Positions 28,408 to 37,568 of a stretch of DNA of 64,000 nt are shown in pieces; position 1 is the first letter of the stretch, and every line of letters starts with the position of its first letter. The stretch is taken from assembly GCF_040250305.1 (NCBI RefSeq), contig NZ_CP158190.1:5532671-5596670 (forward strand), read 5' to 3'. Under the pieces are notes generated by a model, which worked only from the letters and a program-made list of their open reading frames with translations, had not been told where the DNA came from and did not search any database. Both the position numbers and the translations under genes were made by a program. The stretch is from Peribacillus frigoritolerans. Lineage in GTDB: Bacteria; Bacillota; Bacilli; Bacillales; DSM-1321.

Positions 28408-28428
28408 AATGAAGCGTCCGTCTTCATT
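28408..28428. promoter_or_regulatory. 7-bp inverted repeat upstream of the heme monooxygenase gene
   Basis: AATGAAG-N7-CTTCATT lies about 140 bases before the heme monooxygenase gene. It may be an operator. No Fur box is seen in the 295-base dbpA/monooxygenase intergenic region. Confidence 0.3.
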
Positions 28429-28566
28429 AAAACAAGGGTCATCAGGATCTCATGATCAGAGTTAATCAAAATGGACCCTGCTTCTTTCAATATGCTAAAA
28501 TATGTATGAAATTGCGTAAAAATAGGGTGTAGATTCTAAACCGAAGTCCAAAAGGAGAGCTGATTT

Positions 28567-28899
28567 ATGATAATCGTAACGAATAGAATCAGAGTCAAAA
28601 AAGGGATGGGGGCAGTCATGGCCCCAGGATTTACTGCACCAGGTCCACTTGATACTATGGAAGGCTTCGTAAAAGTTGAAGTATTATTAACGCAGAATTT
28701 GTCGGATCACGATGAACTGAGCGTTAATATGTACTGGGAAAACCTAGATAACTTTACTGCTTGGAGAAATAGCGATGCATTCAAAGCTGCACATAAACGG
28801 CCTGAACCAGGTTCCGGTGAAGCAAAAAAAGAATCTCCAATTCTAGGCAGCGAGCTTACTACTTATGAAGTCGCCTCAGTAAAAGAAATAGCTAAATAA
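28567..28899 (+). CDS. Heme-degrading monooxygenase, HmoA/IsdG family
   Basis: The 110-aa protein has a single antibiotic-biosynthesis-monooxygenase (ABM) fold. MIIVTNRIRVKKGMG, TMEGFVKVEVLL, the WENLDNFTAWRNSDAFKAAH block (His about 77) and a C-terminal TTYEVASV strand resemble B. subtilis HmoA, which opens heme to release iron. The ribosome binding site is AAAGGAGAGC. It is monocistronic with a strong terminator downstream. Reductant and in vivo substrate are inferred. Confidence 0.85.
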   Translation: MIIVTNRIRVKKGMGAVMAPGFTAPGPLDTMEGFVKVEVLLTQNLSDHDELSVNMYWENLDNFTAWRNSDAFKAAHKRPEPGSGEAKKESPILGSELTTYEVASVKEIAK

Positions 28900-28911
28900 T
28901 AAAATCACACC

Positions 28912-28943
28912 AAAAGAGGCCGCAAAATATGCGGCCTCTTTTT
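28912..28943. terminator. Bidirectional terminator between the heme monooxygenase gene and rlmN
   Basis: AAAAGAGGCCGC pairs with GCGGCCTCTTTTT around a short AAAATAT loop. Confidence 0.95.
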
Positions 28944-28977
28944 GATGGGGTTTCTGGCTTGGGTCTCTCTTAATAAA

Positions 28978-30045
28978 TTATTGGGCTTCAGCTTTCTTGA
29001 TTTGTTTACTTCTAAGCTGACCGCAAGCCGCATCAATATCCGTTCCATGTTCTTGGCGGATTTTACAATTGATGCCTCTCTTTTTCAGCGTATCATAAAA
29101 CGAGAGAACGGACTCTTTTTCACTTCTTTGGTATTGGCTATGCTCATCTACAGGATTATATGGGATCAGGTTGACATAGAGCCGATGTTTTTTGTCATCA
29201 AGAAGATCGGCGAGTTGCTCGGCTTCTTCTTGATGGTCATTAACATCTTTCAATAGGATATATTCGATCGTAATTCTCCTATTCGTTTTCTCTAAATAAT
29301 AATCAAGAGATTTCATTAATTTTTCTATCGGTATACCTCGGTTTATTTTCATGATTCGTGTCCTGAGTTCATTATTCGGCGCATGTAATGAGATGGCCAG
29401 ATTCACCTGTAATTGGGTATCGGTAAATTCATAAATCTTATTGGCAAGACCGCTCGTTGAAACAGTAATCCGCCTAGCAGCGATAGCAAGACCCTTATGG
29501 TCCATGAGCACCTTCAAAAAGTCTATCATGTTTTCAAAGTTATCGAACGGTTCGCCAATCCCCATTACAACAACATGACTTACAACATCCTCTTGTTCCA
29601 ATTTATCCAGATGCAGTTGAACGTTCATGATTTGTTCCACTATTTCCCCGCTGGATAAATCACGGCTTTTGGCCAATAATCCACTTGCACAGAAACTGCA
29701 GCCAATATTGCAGCCCACTTGGGTGGTGACACAAACCGAAATTCCGTATTTATGTCTCATCATGACCGTTTCGATAAGGTTTCCATCCTGTAATTTAAAC
29801 AGAAACTTGATCGTACCATCCGCTGATTCTTGCTTAACGTGCTCAGTCAAAGTCTGGATGACAAAGTGCTCTTCAAGTAATTTTATGCAGTCTTTATTAA
29901 CATCCGTCATTTCAGAGAAATTCGTCACACGTGTTCTATAAAGCCACTCCCAAACTTGGGAAGCTCTGAATTTTTTATGGCCATGGTCCGAAAGCCACGC
30001 TGTCAATTGTTCGAATGTTAAACCATAAATGGACTCTTTATTCAT
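28978..30045 (-). CDS. rlmN: RlmN-family radical-SAM 23S rRNA methyltransferase
   Basis: The 355-aa enzyme carries the radical-SAM cluster CNIGCSFC (about 122-129) and [10 protein letters not shown] (about 170-179). It also has the C-terminal DIDAACGQL with the methyl-accepting cysteine, all as in RlmN (A2503 C2-methylation). The sequence [21 protein letters not shown] and [11 protein letters not shown]...[10 protein letters not shown] is closer to lactic-acid-bacterial RlmN than to Bacillus YloN (CASTLGGLKRNLEAGEI). The usual Bacillus rlmN sits elsewhere, beside prpC/prkC. This may therefore be a second paralog; a Cfr-like A2503 C8 activity is less likely but not excluded. Confidence 0.85.
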   Translation of the reverse strand: MNKESIYGLTFEQLTAWLSDHGHKKFRASQVWEWLYRTRVTNFSEMTDVNKDCIKLLEEHFVIQTLTEHVKQESADGTIKFLFKLQDGNLIETVMMRHKYGISVCVTTQVGCNIGCSFCASGLLAKSRDLSSGEIVEQIMNVQLHLDKLEQEDVVSHVVVMGIGEPFDNFENMIDFLKVLMDHKGLAIAARRITVSTSGLANKIYEFTDTQLQVNLAISLHAPNNELRTRIMKINRGIPIEKLMKSLDYYLEKTNRRITIEYILLKDVNDHQEEAEQLADLLDDKKHRLYVNLIPYNPVDEHSQYQRSEKESVLSFYDTLKKRGINCKIRQEHGTDIDAACGQLRSKQIKKAEAQ

Positions 30046-30103
30046 TCGTTACCCTCTTTTCATTACATTAAGATTTAATATGTTAACCTCGGAATCAGTT
30101 CTT

Positions 30104-30583
30104 TTATTTATGATATGGTTCATTTCTATTTATCCGATAAGCCCGATATATTTGCTCCACAAGAACCAGTTTCATCAATTGATGCGGAAAAGTCATTTTC
30201 GAGAAGGAAAGGGCATAATCGCTTCTTGATAACACCTCGGTGCCAAGTCCAAGCGACCCGCCAATAATAAAGGCAATTTTGCTCTTTCCATAAGTGGCGA
30301 GCTGATCCATATGAGTGGCCAGCTGCTCTGAAGTAAGCTGTTTTCCATTGATTTCAAGCGTTATCACGTAGGTGTCCGGGCTGACTTTAGCCAGAATTCG
30401 TTCACCCTCCTTTTGCTTTACAATGTCCATGTCCGCTGCACTCAGGTTCTCCGGAGCTTTTTCATCCGGTACTTCAACAAGTTCTATATTAGCATAGGCA
30501 CTTAACCTTTTTGTATATTCAGCAATACCTTGCTTTAAGTATTTTTCCTTTAGCTTGCCAACAGTAATAATCGTTATTTTCAT
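30104..30583 (-). CDS. rlmH: 23S rRNA pseudouridine1915 N3-methyltransferase
   Basis: The 159-aa SPOUT-class methyltransferase modifies helix 69 of 23S rRNA. It shows [16 protein letters not shown], the knot loop [10 protein letters not shown] (about 105-114) and the C-terminal [26 protein letters not shown] with a typical NEPYHK tail. Length is exact for RlmH. It lies close to yyzF as in B. subtilis (yydA position). Confidence 0.97.
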   Translation of the reverse strand: MKITIITVGKLKEKYLKQGIAEYTKRLSAYANIELVEVPDEKAPENLSAADMDIVKQKEGERILAKVSPDTYVITLEINGKQLTSEQLATHMDQLATYGKSKIAFIIGGSLGLGTEVLSRSDYALSFSKMTFPHQLMKLVLVEQIYRAYRINRNEPYHK

Positions 30584-30727
30584 ATATATCCTCTAACTTT
30601 CATTATGGTTTTACTATCAGTTGTCGGATTTGCCTACCTATTATCATACCTTACAGTGACCTATAAGCAAAACAAGCATATCCTTTCCAATTTTTAATGA
30701 AGGGGTTCCATGACCCTTCAAATAAAA

Positions 30728-30754
30728 ACCGCTGCCCCTGAAATCGGCAACGGT
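30728..30754 (-). terminator. Probable terminator downstream of yyzF
   Basis: On the minus strand ACCGTTGCC pairs with GGCAGCGGT (one G-T pair) and TTTTTATTTG follows. It lies 230 bases beyond yyzF. No credible gene is seen in the rest of 30584-30927. Confidence 0.65.
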
Positions 30755-30929
30755 AAAAAATTTCAATCGATCAAGTTAAGATCCGATAAAGAATTATGCT
30801 GGATTTCCAAGGATCCACTTTGCAACAGAGCTTCTTTTATTTGAACAACAAAAAGCTTGAAACAATTCCACCCTCAGGTTCATTCTTCGAAAAATGTTAA
30901 GAACAAGTTAAGAACAGGTTACAAACATG

Positions 30930-31250
30930 TTATCCACAATAGTTATCCACATATCCACAAAATCTATCCACATCTTGTATGGGAATATTAGTTCCCTACT
31001 AGATATATTGCCACGTTTCGACAATATTCACAGGTTGTTGATAACTGATTTTCTTCAGGAACCAGCGTTAAAACAGGATAGGTTTCACACTCGTATACCA
31101 CTTCATCCAGCGCCATGTCAACATGCTCCTGACAGCAATATAATTTCATCTTTCATATCTCCTTTCTCTCTCATTTCATTATTCCAAGTACTTCTGTTCC
31201 CAATTATCCACAGGTTGGGTGAACTCCATTAATTTCTTTATATATCCACA
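30930..31250. promoter_or_regulatory. DnaA-box cluster around yyzF
   Basis: Perfect TTATCCACA boxes are at 30930, 30943 and 31204. One-mismatch boxes are at 30951 (ATATCCACA), 30964 (CTATCCACA) and 31242 (ATATCCACA). Four boxes fall within 43 bases just downstream of yyzF. All share one orientation. It resembles the oriC-proximal DnaA-box clusters of B. subtilis that titrate DnaA. Confidence 0.8.
30988..31149 (-). CDS. yyzF: CxxH/CxxC small protein YyzF
   Basis: The 53-aa protein begins MKLYCCQEHVDMALDEVVYE and ends CEYCRNVAIYLVGN, with a CxxH pair near the N-terminus (Cys6, His9) and CxxC (Cys40, Cys43). This is the signature of the Bacillus CxxH/CxxC (YyzF) family, probably a small zinc-binding protein of unknown function. 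The ribosome binding site AAAGGAG is nine bases before the ATG. It is embedded in DnaA boxes on both sides, as in its B. subtilis position between the rlmH and htrC genes. Confidence 0.93.
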   Translation of the reverse strand: MKLYCCQEHVDMALDEVVYECETYPVLTLVPEENQLSTTCEYCRNVAIYLVGN

Positions 31251-31330
31251 GGTAATCGTAACAAAAAATAAGAAAATCGCAAGGAAATATAAAGGACAGG
31301 AAGCATGCCCGCCCCCTGTCCGTTTGCGTT

Positions 31331-32551
31331 TTAGATTTCGCTGCTTGAAAGCGTGACTTCCGTAGTTGCCTTCTTTCCGTCACGGTAATAAGTGATTTTA
31401 ACTTTATCACCGACTTGTTTTTCATTGTAAAGGTATTTTCTTAATTCGACGACATCATGGATTTTTTCATTATCCATTCCAACTACGACGTCAAATTCCT
31501 TCAATCCTGCTTTGGATGCTGGAGAGTTGCTTTGAACGCCTGTTATTGCAACGCCAGAAGTAACTTTCCTTGGCAGCTTTAATGTATTTTGTTGATGGTA
31601 TTGGGAAATTTCTTCTACAGATGCTAAGTTCACACCCAAGAAAGCACGTTTCACTTCACCAAATTCCTCTATATCATTAATAATCGGGATAACTGAATCG
31701 ATTGGGATGGAAAGACCGATTCCTTCCACTGCATTTTCTGCAATCTTCATCGAATTTATTCCGATGACCTGCCCTGACATATTAACGAGTGCCCCCCCGC
31801 TGTTACCTGGATTAATCGCTGCATCGGTCTGAATGACCTCCGCATTCCAATCCACTTGGCCGTCCTCATTGATATCGACCTCTATCGTGCGCTCCAAACC
31901 GGAGATGATTCCTTGTGTGATCGATCCAGAGAATTGAAGGCCTAGTGGGTTACCAATGGCAATTACAGGCTCACCAGGTTTCAATTTGTCGGATTTTCCG
32001 AATTCTGCAATGGTTTTGATTTTATCACCATTCACGACAATGACGGCTAAATCTGTCCATGGGTCACTGCCTTGTAGTTCAGCTGGCAATTTAGTGCCAT
32101 CACTTAATGTCACTTCCAGTTCATTAGCGCCTTCAATGACGTGATTATTCGTGACGATATAGGCCTTGCCGCCATCTTTTTTGTAGACGACTCCCGAACC
32201 TGTGCCGGCTTCTGCCGAACTGTCCTCGGCGTTGCTCCCTTGACCCCAGAAGTTCGTTTCCTGAATGTTTGTGATGCCGACCACTGCGTCGCTGGCTTTA
32301 TCAACGGCATTGGTGACGGCACTTGTTACATCAACAGTAAGGTTTTGCTGAGCCTGCTCCGTGGACTCACTTCCCGTTGATTTTTCGGTTGTAATTTCGT
32401 TATCATCGTTATTTAACAGTCCACTTCCCGGAAAGGCTAATAAAATAAGTAAGGCCCCGATAATGGCGCCCCCCAAGCCTGCTAGAAAATAGCTCGTATG
32501 GCTCTTTTTCCGTTTATTTTGGTTCTCATCATTCTGATCATAATAACCCAA
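31331..32551 (-). CDS. htrC: HtrA-type membrane-anchored serine protease
   Basis: The 406-aa DegP/HtrA-family quality-control protease has one N-terminal transmembrane helix (about 20-41). A Ser/Thr-rich linker follows, then a trypsin-like domain with catalytic-triad blocks TNNHVIEG (His), WTDLAVI (Asp) and INPGNSGGAL (Ser). A C-terminal PDZ domain contains TGVQSNSPASKAGLKEFDVVVGM. Position next to the wal operon identifies it as HtrC (YyxA). It has its own 272-base upstream region after the wal terminator. Confidence 0.92.
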   Translation of the reverse strand: MGYYDQNDENQNKRKKSHTSYFLAGLGGAIIGALLILLAFPGSGLLNNDDNEITTEKSTGSESTEQAQQNLTVDVTSAVTNAVDKASDAVVGITNIQETNFWGQGSNAEDSSAEAGTGSGVVYKKDGGKAYIVTNNHVIEGANELEVTLSDGTKLPAELQGSDPWTDLAVIVVNGDKIKTIAEFGKSDKLKPGEPVIAIGNPLGLQFSGSITQGIISGLERTIEVDINEDGQVDWNAEVIQTDAAINPGNSGGALVNMSGQVIGINSMKIAENAVEGIGLSIPIDSVIPIINDIEEFGEVKRAFLGVNLASVEEISQYHQQNTLKLPRKVTSGVAITGVQSNSPASKAGLKEFDVVVGMDNEKIHDVVELRKYLYNEKQVGDKVKITYYRDGKKATTEVTLSSSEI

Positions 32552-32747
32552 GACCGCCCCATCCTCTCATTTTAGGAATGAATTATAGCAATTCTATTGT
32601 TTGGTATCCTCCCTCAATTATACTCAATTACCGAATTTTTTCTAAAAAAATGCATGCTTTTATTTAAGGGAAAACTTAAAATTGACTAATATACAGCCAT
32701 TTTTCTTTTACCTATACAGTTCTAACCAAACGATACCCCTTTTAATC

Positions 32748-32768
32748 CGATTCGTAACTTACGAATCG
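32748..32768. promoter_or_regulatory. Perfect 21-bp palindrome upstream of htrC
   Basis: Ten-base arms CGATTCGTAA and TTACGAATCG surround a central C, with no mismatch. It lies between the wal operon terminator and the htrC promoter region. It looks like a dimeric-regulator operator; the regulator is unknown. Confidence 0.55.
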
Positions 32769-32784
32769 AAATTTTTAAAAATAA

Positions 32785-32822
32785 AAAGGAATGGACAAGG
32801 TATCCCTCATCCATTCCTTTTA
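32785..32822 (-). terminator. Terminator of the walRKHIJ operon
   Basis: AAAAGGAATGGA pairs with TCCATTCCTTTT on the minus strand, just after the walJ stop, with a T-run. Confidence 0.85.
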
Positions 32823-32823
32823 T

Positions 32824-33618
32824 TTATAATGTAACAAGTTCCGTTGGTCTTTTCGGGTCAGTATCATATAAGGAAAATTGTTCACCTACGATGATCCCCT
32901 TTGTCTTTAACGTTTGTTCCACCGACATTCTTGCTAGATCCTTCATATTGTTATCAAGGCTTAAGTGGGCCAAGTAAATCCGCTTGGTCTTATCACCGGC
33001 CACTTCACTCATGGCAAGGGCGGCGTCTTCATTACAAACATGTCCGACATCACTTAATATCCGGCGCTTGATGCTCCATGGATATTTACCCATCCTCAGC
33101 ATGGACACATCATGGTTACTTTCGAATACATATGCATCGGCATTAGAGATGATTCCTTTCATCCGATCACTTACGTACCCTGTATCGGTAATGACCACAA
33201 GTTTCTTATCGTCATGATGAAACACGTAAAACATCGGCTCTGCCGCATCATGTGAAACGCCGAAAGATTCTATATCAAGGCTGCCGAACGTTTTGACCTG
33301 TTCCATTTCAAATGTGAATTTTTGTTCGGTTGCAATTTCACCGATCGATCGATCCATGGCATTCCATGTTTTTGCATTCGCATATATCGGGAGTTTATGT
33401 TTTCTGGCAACCACGCCAAGACCTTTAATATGGTCGCTGTGTTCATGGGTAACAAGGATACCGGATAGCTTTGACATATCACGGCCTATATCCTGAAACA
33501 ACGCTTCCAGGGCTTTACCGCTTAAGCCGGCATCGACGAGGAATGATTGATCCTCCGTTTCCACGAAAAAGGCATTTCCTGTACTCCCGCTTGCGAGAAC
33601 ACTAAAATGCATTGTCAT
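32824..33618 (-). CDS. walJ: Metallo-beta-lactamase-fold exonuclease WalJ (YycJ)
   Basis: The 264-aa MBL-fold protein has metal-binding motif [10 protein letters not shown] (about 57-66), [11 protein letters not shown] near the N-terminus, DTGYVSDRM and [10 protein letters not shown], and a late YLAHLS histidine. WalJ/YycJ links cell division to replication and has nuclease activity in relatives. It is the last gene of walRKHIJ, 6 bases after walI. Confidence 0.95.
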   Translation of the reverse strand: MTMHFSVLASGSTGNAFFVETEDQSFLVDAGLSGKALEALFQDIGRDMSKLSGILVTHEHSDHIKGLGVVARKHKLPIYANAKTWNAMDRSIGEIATEQKFTFEMEQVKTFGSLDIESFGVSHDAAEPMFYVFHHDDKKLVVITDTGYVSDRMKGIISNADAYVFESNHDVSMLRMGKYPWSIKRRILSDVGHVCNEDAALAMSEVAGDKTKRIYLAHLSLDNNMKDLARMSVEQTLKTKGIIVGEQFSLYDTDPKRPTELVTL

Positions 33619-33624
33619 CTATAC

Positions 33625-34422
33625 TCACTCCAGTATTTTTTCTTCTGTATTCAATTCAATGACCTCTCCATCAAAAGCGTTCACGAAGAGATCCGTTTCG
33701 TCATCAATGACCACCCACCATGTTGGCACAAGTAAATGTGACACAGATGTCGTCTGCAGCGAATTGTAAAAACCTAATTTTACATTCGTGACTTTGCTTT
33801 TGGGAGCAATATCATCATTATCATACAATGCTCCAATAGCAGTTAAAGCAGATACCAATTCTTTAGGTTTGTTGAATTTTTCGATCCCCTCTAAATACAT
33901 CTGTTCATAGGAGACGATTTCACCCTTCTTGTTCAGATATAAAGTGACCTTACCCTTACTATTATTATAAAACATCTTTTTATCTGCCACTTGATAGCAG
34001 GTGATGGTCTGGCTTATTTCATCATAGCTCCAAAAATGATACTCGCTTCCATTTAATATATACTCCTTCAGGAATATATCAAGGTCTGCAGCATTAATTT
34101 CCGCTTTCATGCCAACCGGTATCTTAAATGTACCCACAAGCTTCTTATCATCGATGATTTTTGCTTTTTGATTCTTTAGGTGCTGTATATCTTTCTTCTC
34201 GAAGGTCTTGCTTTGGGCAATCAGGAATTGATCCTTCAACTTTTGTTTCGGAAGTGGGGTTTCTATTGTAATCTCATCTTCTTTTAAAAGTTCATCCGTA
34301 AGGGGCTCCGTAAAGCTTTCTAATTGGGAGTCATTAATCTTTTCCAGGAATTGATAAAGAAGAAAAATATTCAAAATGAAGAAAACCATGATGAATATCG
34401 ACTTTGTATTATTCCAATCCAC
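33625..34422 (-). CDS. walI: WalI (YycI), regulator of WalK
   Basis: This 265-aa bitopic membrane protein has a short cytoplasmic start (MDWNNTKS), one transmembrane helix (about 8-25) and an extracellular YycI domain of two similar halves. With WalH it restrains WalK in the membrane. The frame is open upstream, but a GTG at 34422 with AAGGAGG eight bases ahead gives the family start, overlapping the end of walH by 14 bases. Confidence 0.93.
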   Translation of the reverse strand: MDWNNTKSIFIMVFFILNIFLLYQFLEKINDSQLESFTEPLTDELLKEDEITIETPLPKQKLKDQFLIAQSKTFEKKDIQHLKNQKAKIIDDKKLVGTFKIPVGMKAEINAADLDIFLKEYILNGSEYHFWSYDEISQTITCYQVADKKMFYNNSKGKVTLYLNKKGEIVSYEQMYLEGIEKFNKPKELVSALTAIGALYDNDDIAPKSKVTNVKLGFYNSLQTTSVSHLLVPTWWVVIDDETDLFVNAFDGEVIELNTEEKILE

Positions 34423-35734
34423 TTTGATCGCCTCCTTCTTCAAAAGGCACAATAAACCATTTATCGCCGATACGATAATACCAAGTGGGCTCGAGTGTAA
34501 CTAGAGTCACAAGTTTGGAATCGAGGGATTTATTCAATCTATAACCAATCGAGATGTCCTCCACGCTTTTGAAATCGATATTATCTTTCGATTTCAGCTT
34601 ATTCAATACTTCTTTACCGCTTGGTAAAGTCTTTGGTGATCCTTCTGACGGGAGGACTGAGTCAAGTGAAAAGTACGGGCGGTCATAGCTATAAATTTCT
34701 TCTTTCCCCCAAATTTGCTCGATTTCAGTCATTCCATAATCATTGAAAGCCGGATAACCATTCACGAATAAGCGAAATACCACTCGTTGTTCATTCTCCG
34801 ACATATAGGCAAAGCGGTAATTGTTATCTTCCCAACCAGCATGATCATTGATGAAATCGATGCTTTTTTGCAGAAGGTCACTGGACCTGCCAAATAACTT
34901 TTGTGCCGGATTGATATAAGAAATTAAGTAATTCTCTTTATTGACCGTCATAAGTCTTGTTCCATCCGTGTATTCCTCACCGACCGAAACGGATTCCTGG
35001 CGTACGAACTTCGGATAGTTAAATAACGCATTTTTCAAGTTTCCAATATCCAAATAGTCAATATAATATTCAAGTCTGTTGATCTCCACTGGGTTTTCCG
35101 GGACGAACAGCGTCCTTTTGCTGTTTATCGTTTCGGCCGTGTATTCAGGGTGCTTATCGTAGGAACCCCTATAAAATGAATCCATGAAATTCCTTAGTTT
35201 TTTAGAGTCCACCATAGCTTGATAAATCTTCTCTTGATCATAGGAAACAAAATAAACGGCAGATTCATTACCGCTGATATCCTTTTGTTTAATGATGATT
35301 CGATCAAACGAAAATTCAGGCACTTCCTTATCCGTTATATTCAATACCGTTTTATAAAGAGCGATGGGAATATCATCGGAAAATTCGATTTCAATCGACC
35401 CATCTTCATGGACAAAATCGTCAAATTTCCTTTGCAGCCTTTTTACGGATACCTCTTTTAAGCCTCTGAAACGCCATTGCGAAAATTGTTTTTCCATTTC
35501 ATTAATTTCTGCCGGATTGGAAGTCTGGAAATGCTGCCCATTGCCATGGAAAAGGATACTGACTGGTTTAATGACATCACTGACAATCTGGACATCGCTT
35601 TTAATCTTTATAAATTCCGACGATTGTTCAAATAGATCATATTCAGGCTCGTAAGTCCAAATGCTCCATGTCAAAAAAATGCTTGTCCCAACCAAAATAA
35701 TCAGTATGATACTTTTTGCACGTTCAAAATTCAT
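34409..35734 (-). CDS. walH: WalH (YycH), regulator of WalK
   Basis: This 441-aa bitopic protein has an N-terminal transmembrane helix (ILIILVGTSIFLTWSIW) and a large extracellular YycH domain. The ATG at 35734 overlaps the walK stop in ATGA, giving translational coupling; a TTG two codons upstream is possible but less likely. It functions with WalI to modulate WalK activity. Confidence 0.94.
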   Translation of the reverse strand: MNFERAKSIILIILVGTSIFLTWSIWTYEPEYDLFEQSSEFIKIKSDVQIVSDVIKPVSILFHGNGQHFQTSNPAEINEMEKQFSQWRFRGLKEVSVKRLQRKFDDFVHEDGSIEIEFSDDIPIALYKTVLNITDKEVPEFSFDRIIIKQKDISGNESAVYFVSYDQEKIYQAMVDSKKLRNFMDSFYRGSYDKHPEYTAETINSKRTLFVPENPVEINRLEYYIDYLDIGNLKNALFNYPKFVRQESVSVGEEYTDGTRLMTVNKENYLISYINPAQKLFGRSSDLLQKSIDFINDHAGWEDNNYRFAYMSENEQRVVFRLFVNGYPAFNDYGMTEIEQIWGKEEIYSYDRPYFSLDSVLPSEGSPKTLPSGKEVLNKLKSKDNIDFKSVEDISIGYRLNKSLDSKLVTLVTLEPTWYYRIGDKWFIVPFEEGGDQSGLE

Positions 35735-37563
35735 GACCAATCATCCTCTTCTTCCTGTTCGTAAGGAAGTGTAAAGAACACGGTAGTTCCTTTTCCATCC
35801 ACACTTTCCGCCCATATTTTCCCGCCATGCGCCACGACCATCTCTTTTGCAATCGCTAAACCAAGCCCTGTCCCGCCTAAGTTACGGGCCCTTGCTTTAT
35901 CCACACGGTAGAAGCGGTCGAAAATTTTATCAATGACGTTTTTCGGGATACCCACTCCTTGATCTGTAATGCTCACAATGATAAAGCCATCAGATGCCCT
36001 GACGCGGAAAGTCACTTGACCCCCTTCAGGCGAGTACTTTAATGAGTTGGAGATTACATTATAGAGAACCTGGGTAATTTTATCTTCATCAATATCCACA
36101 AAATAAGCTTCCTTCGGCAAATCACGCTTAAACGTGATGTCATCATTTTTCGTCATTTCAAAACGATCGATGATGTGGTCATAGAATTTATTGAAATTCA
36201 CCCAGCCTGTTTTAAGCCTGTAATCTTTACTGTCCATTTTCGAAAGCTGTAACAGATCATTAACAAGCCTGATCATTCGCTCCGTTTCATTTTGGGTCAC
36301 ACTTAAAAAGGATGGAGCGATTTCCTCGTCCTTCCATGCACCTTCAGCCAATGCCTCCAGGTAACTTCTCATCGTCGTTAGCGGAGTTCGCAGTTCATGT
36401 GATACATTGGCAACAAATTCCCTGCGTTCACTCTCGATTTTCTCTTGCTCTGTTATATCATGCAAAACAGTAATCAAACCATTAACGAATCCCGTTTCCT
36501 TTTGAATGACCGAAAAGTTCCCCCTCAAAATGAAAGGCCGATTTTTTTTGCTGTAATCAAGGATTACGGACTCTCGCTCTTCCAGTAAATCATCAAATTT
36601 ATATTCTTCTTCAAGACCCAAAACCTCAATGATCGGTTGATTCATGACGGTTTCACGCGAGACATTCAATAATTGTGCCGCAGGTTCATTAATCAAGTTC
36701 ACCCGACCGCGCCTGTCCGTTGAAATTACGCCATCCGTCATATTGGCCAGTACAGATGATAGCTTCCGCCGCTCTCCTTCTGTACTTGATTGCGACTCTT
36801 GAAGCTTTTTGGTCAAATTATTGAAAGTGACGGCAAGCTGGCCAATTTCATCATCGCCATATACCCTGACTTTTCTGGAGAAATTCCCTTTTGCCATCAC
36901 CAGGGCCTGTTTTCTCATATCAGACATTGGTCTAGTGATCGTTCGTGCGAGCAGGATCCCCAAGATCGCCGTAATGACTAAGGCGATGGCCGTACCCGTC
37001 ATGAAGATGCTATTGATTTCATCCATCTGCTCAAAGACATTTTCCATCTCAGCTATTACATAGACGGCACCAATGACCTCCCCATTTGCTTCAACGGGTG
37101 TCGAAAGGACCCAGAGCCGCCTGCCTGTTTTCTTATCCCGAAATATATCATTATCTTCTTTTCCATAAATGAGCGTATTCTTGATAAGGACCTCTGTTGT
37201 CTTCTTCCCTACAATATCCTGGTTACCTCGGGCTGAAGTACCGATCACGCGTCTGCTGCGGGTGTCGATGACACGTACTTCCGAAATATCATTCGATGAA
37301 TTATCCCGGTCTTTCAATATCGTATCAATCGCTTCTTCGAGGGTTGGATCTTCCTCTCCCCTCTCTTTTTCCATTTCTTCACCAATGCTGTAGGTAAGCA
37401 GGTTAACGTGGCCTTTTATTGATTTCGTAAAGTTCCCGACAAGATTTTCTTCCAATTCCCCAACAAAATATACCCCGATTATTTGCATCGCCACGAAAAT
37501 GAGCAAAACATAAATCAGAACAAATTTAAAATGGATTGAGCGAAAAAAACCAACCTTTTTCAT
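35731..37563 (-). CDS. walK: Cell-wall sensor histidine kinase WalK
   Basis: This 610-aa kinase has two transmembrane helices (about 12-32 and 184-204) with an extracytoplasmic PAS-like loop between them. HAMP follows (RTITRPMSDMRKQALVMAKG), then a PAS domain (about 262-370). The HisKA box is FVANVSHELRTPLTTMRSYL (His about 391), and the ATPase has N, G1 and G2 boxes (VISNSLKYSPEGG, DQGVGIP, GTGLGLAIAKEMV). It is the essential sensor that couples peptidoglycan hydrolase expression to growth. walR lies 5 bases upstream. Confidence 0.97.
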   Translation of the reverse strand: MKKVGFFRSIHFKFVLIYVLLIFVAMQIIGVYFVGELEENLVGNFTKSIKGHVNLLTYSIGEEMEKERGEEDPTLEEAIDTILKDRDNSSNDISEVRVIDTRSRRVIGTSARGNQDIVGKKTTEVLIKNTLIYGKEDNDIFRDKKTGRRLWVLSTPVEANGEVIGAVYVIAEMENVFEQMDEINSIFMTGTAIALVITAILGILLARTITRPMSDMRKQALVMAKGNFSRKVRVYGDDEIGQLAVTFNNLTKKLQESQSSTEGERRKLSSVLANMTDGVISTDRRGRVNLINEPAAQLLNVSRETVMNQPIIEVLGLEEEYKFDDLLEERESVILDYSKKNRPFILRGNFSVIQKETGFVNGLITVLHDITEQEKIESERREFVANVSHELRTPLTTMRSYLEALAEGAWKDEEIAPSFLSVTQNETERMIRLVNDLLQLSKMDSKDYRLKTGWVNFNKFYDHIIDRFEMTKNDDITFKRDLPKEAYFVDIDEDKITQVLYNVISNSLKYSPEGGQVTFRVRASDGFIIVSITDQGVGIPKNVIDKIFDRFYRVDKARARNLGGTGLGLAIAKEMVVAHGGKIWAESVDGKGTTVFFTLPYEQEEEDDWS

Positions 37564-37568
37564 AGAAA

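Noticed and set aside
30755..30929. 29-codon minus-strand frame starting MNLRVELFQAFCC downstream of yyzF
   Set aside because: No convincing ribosome binding site and no recognisable pattern; too short to support.
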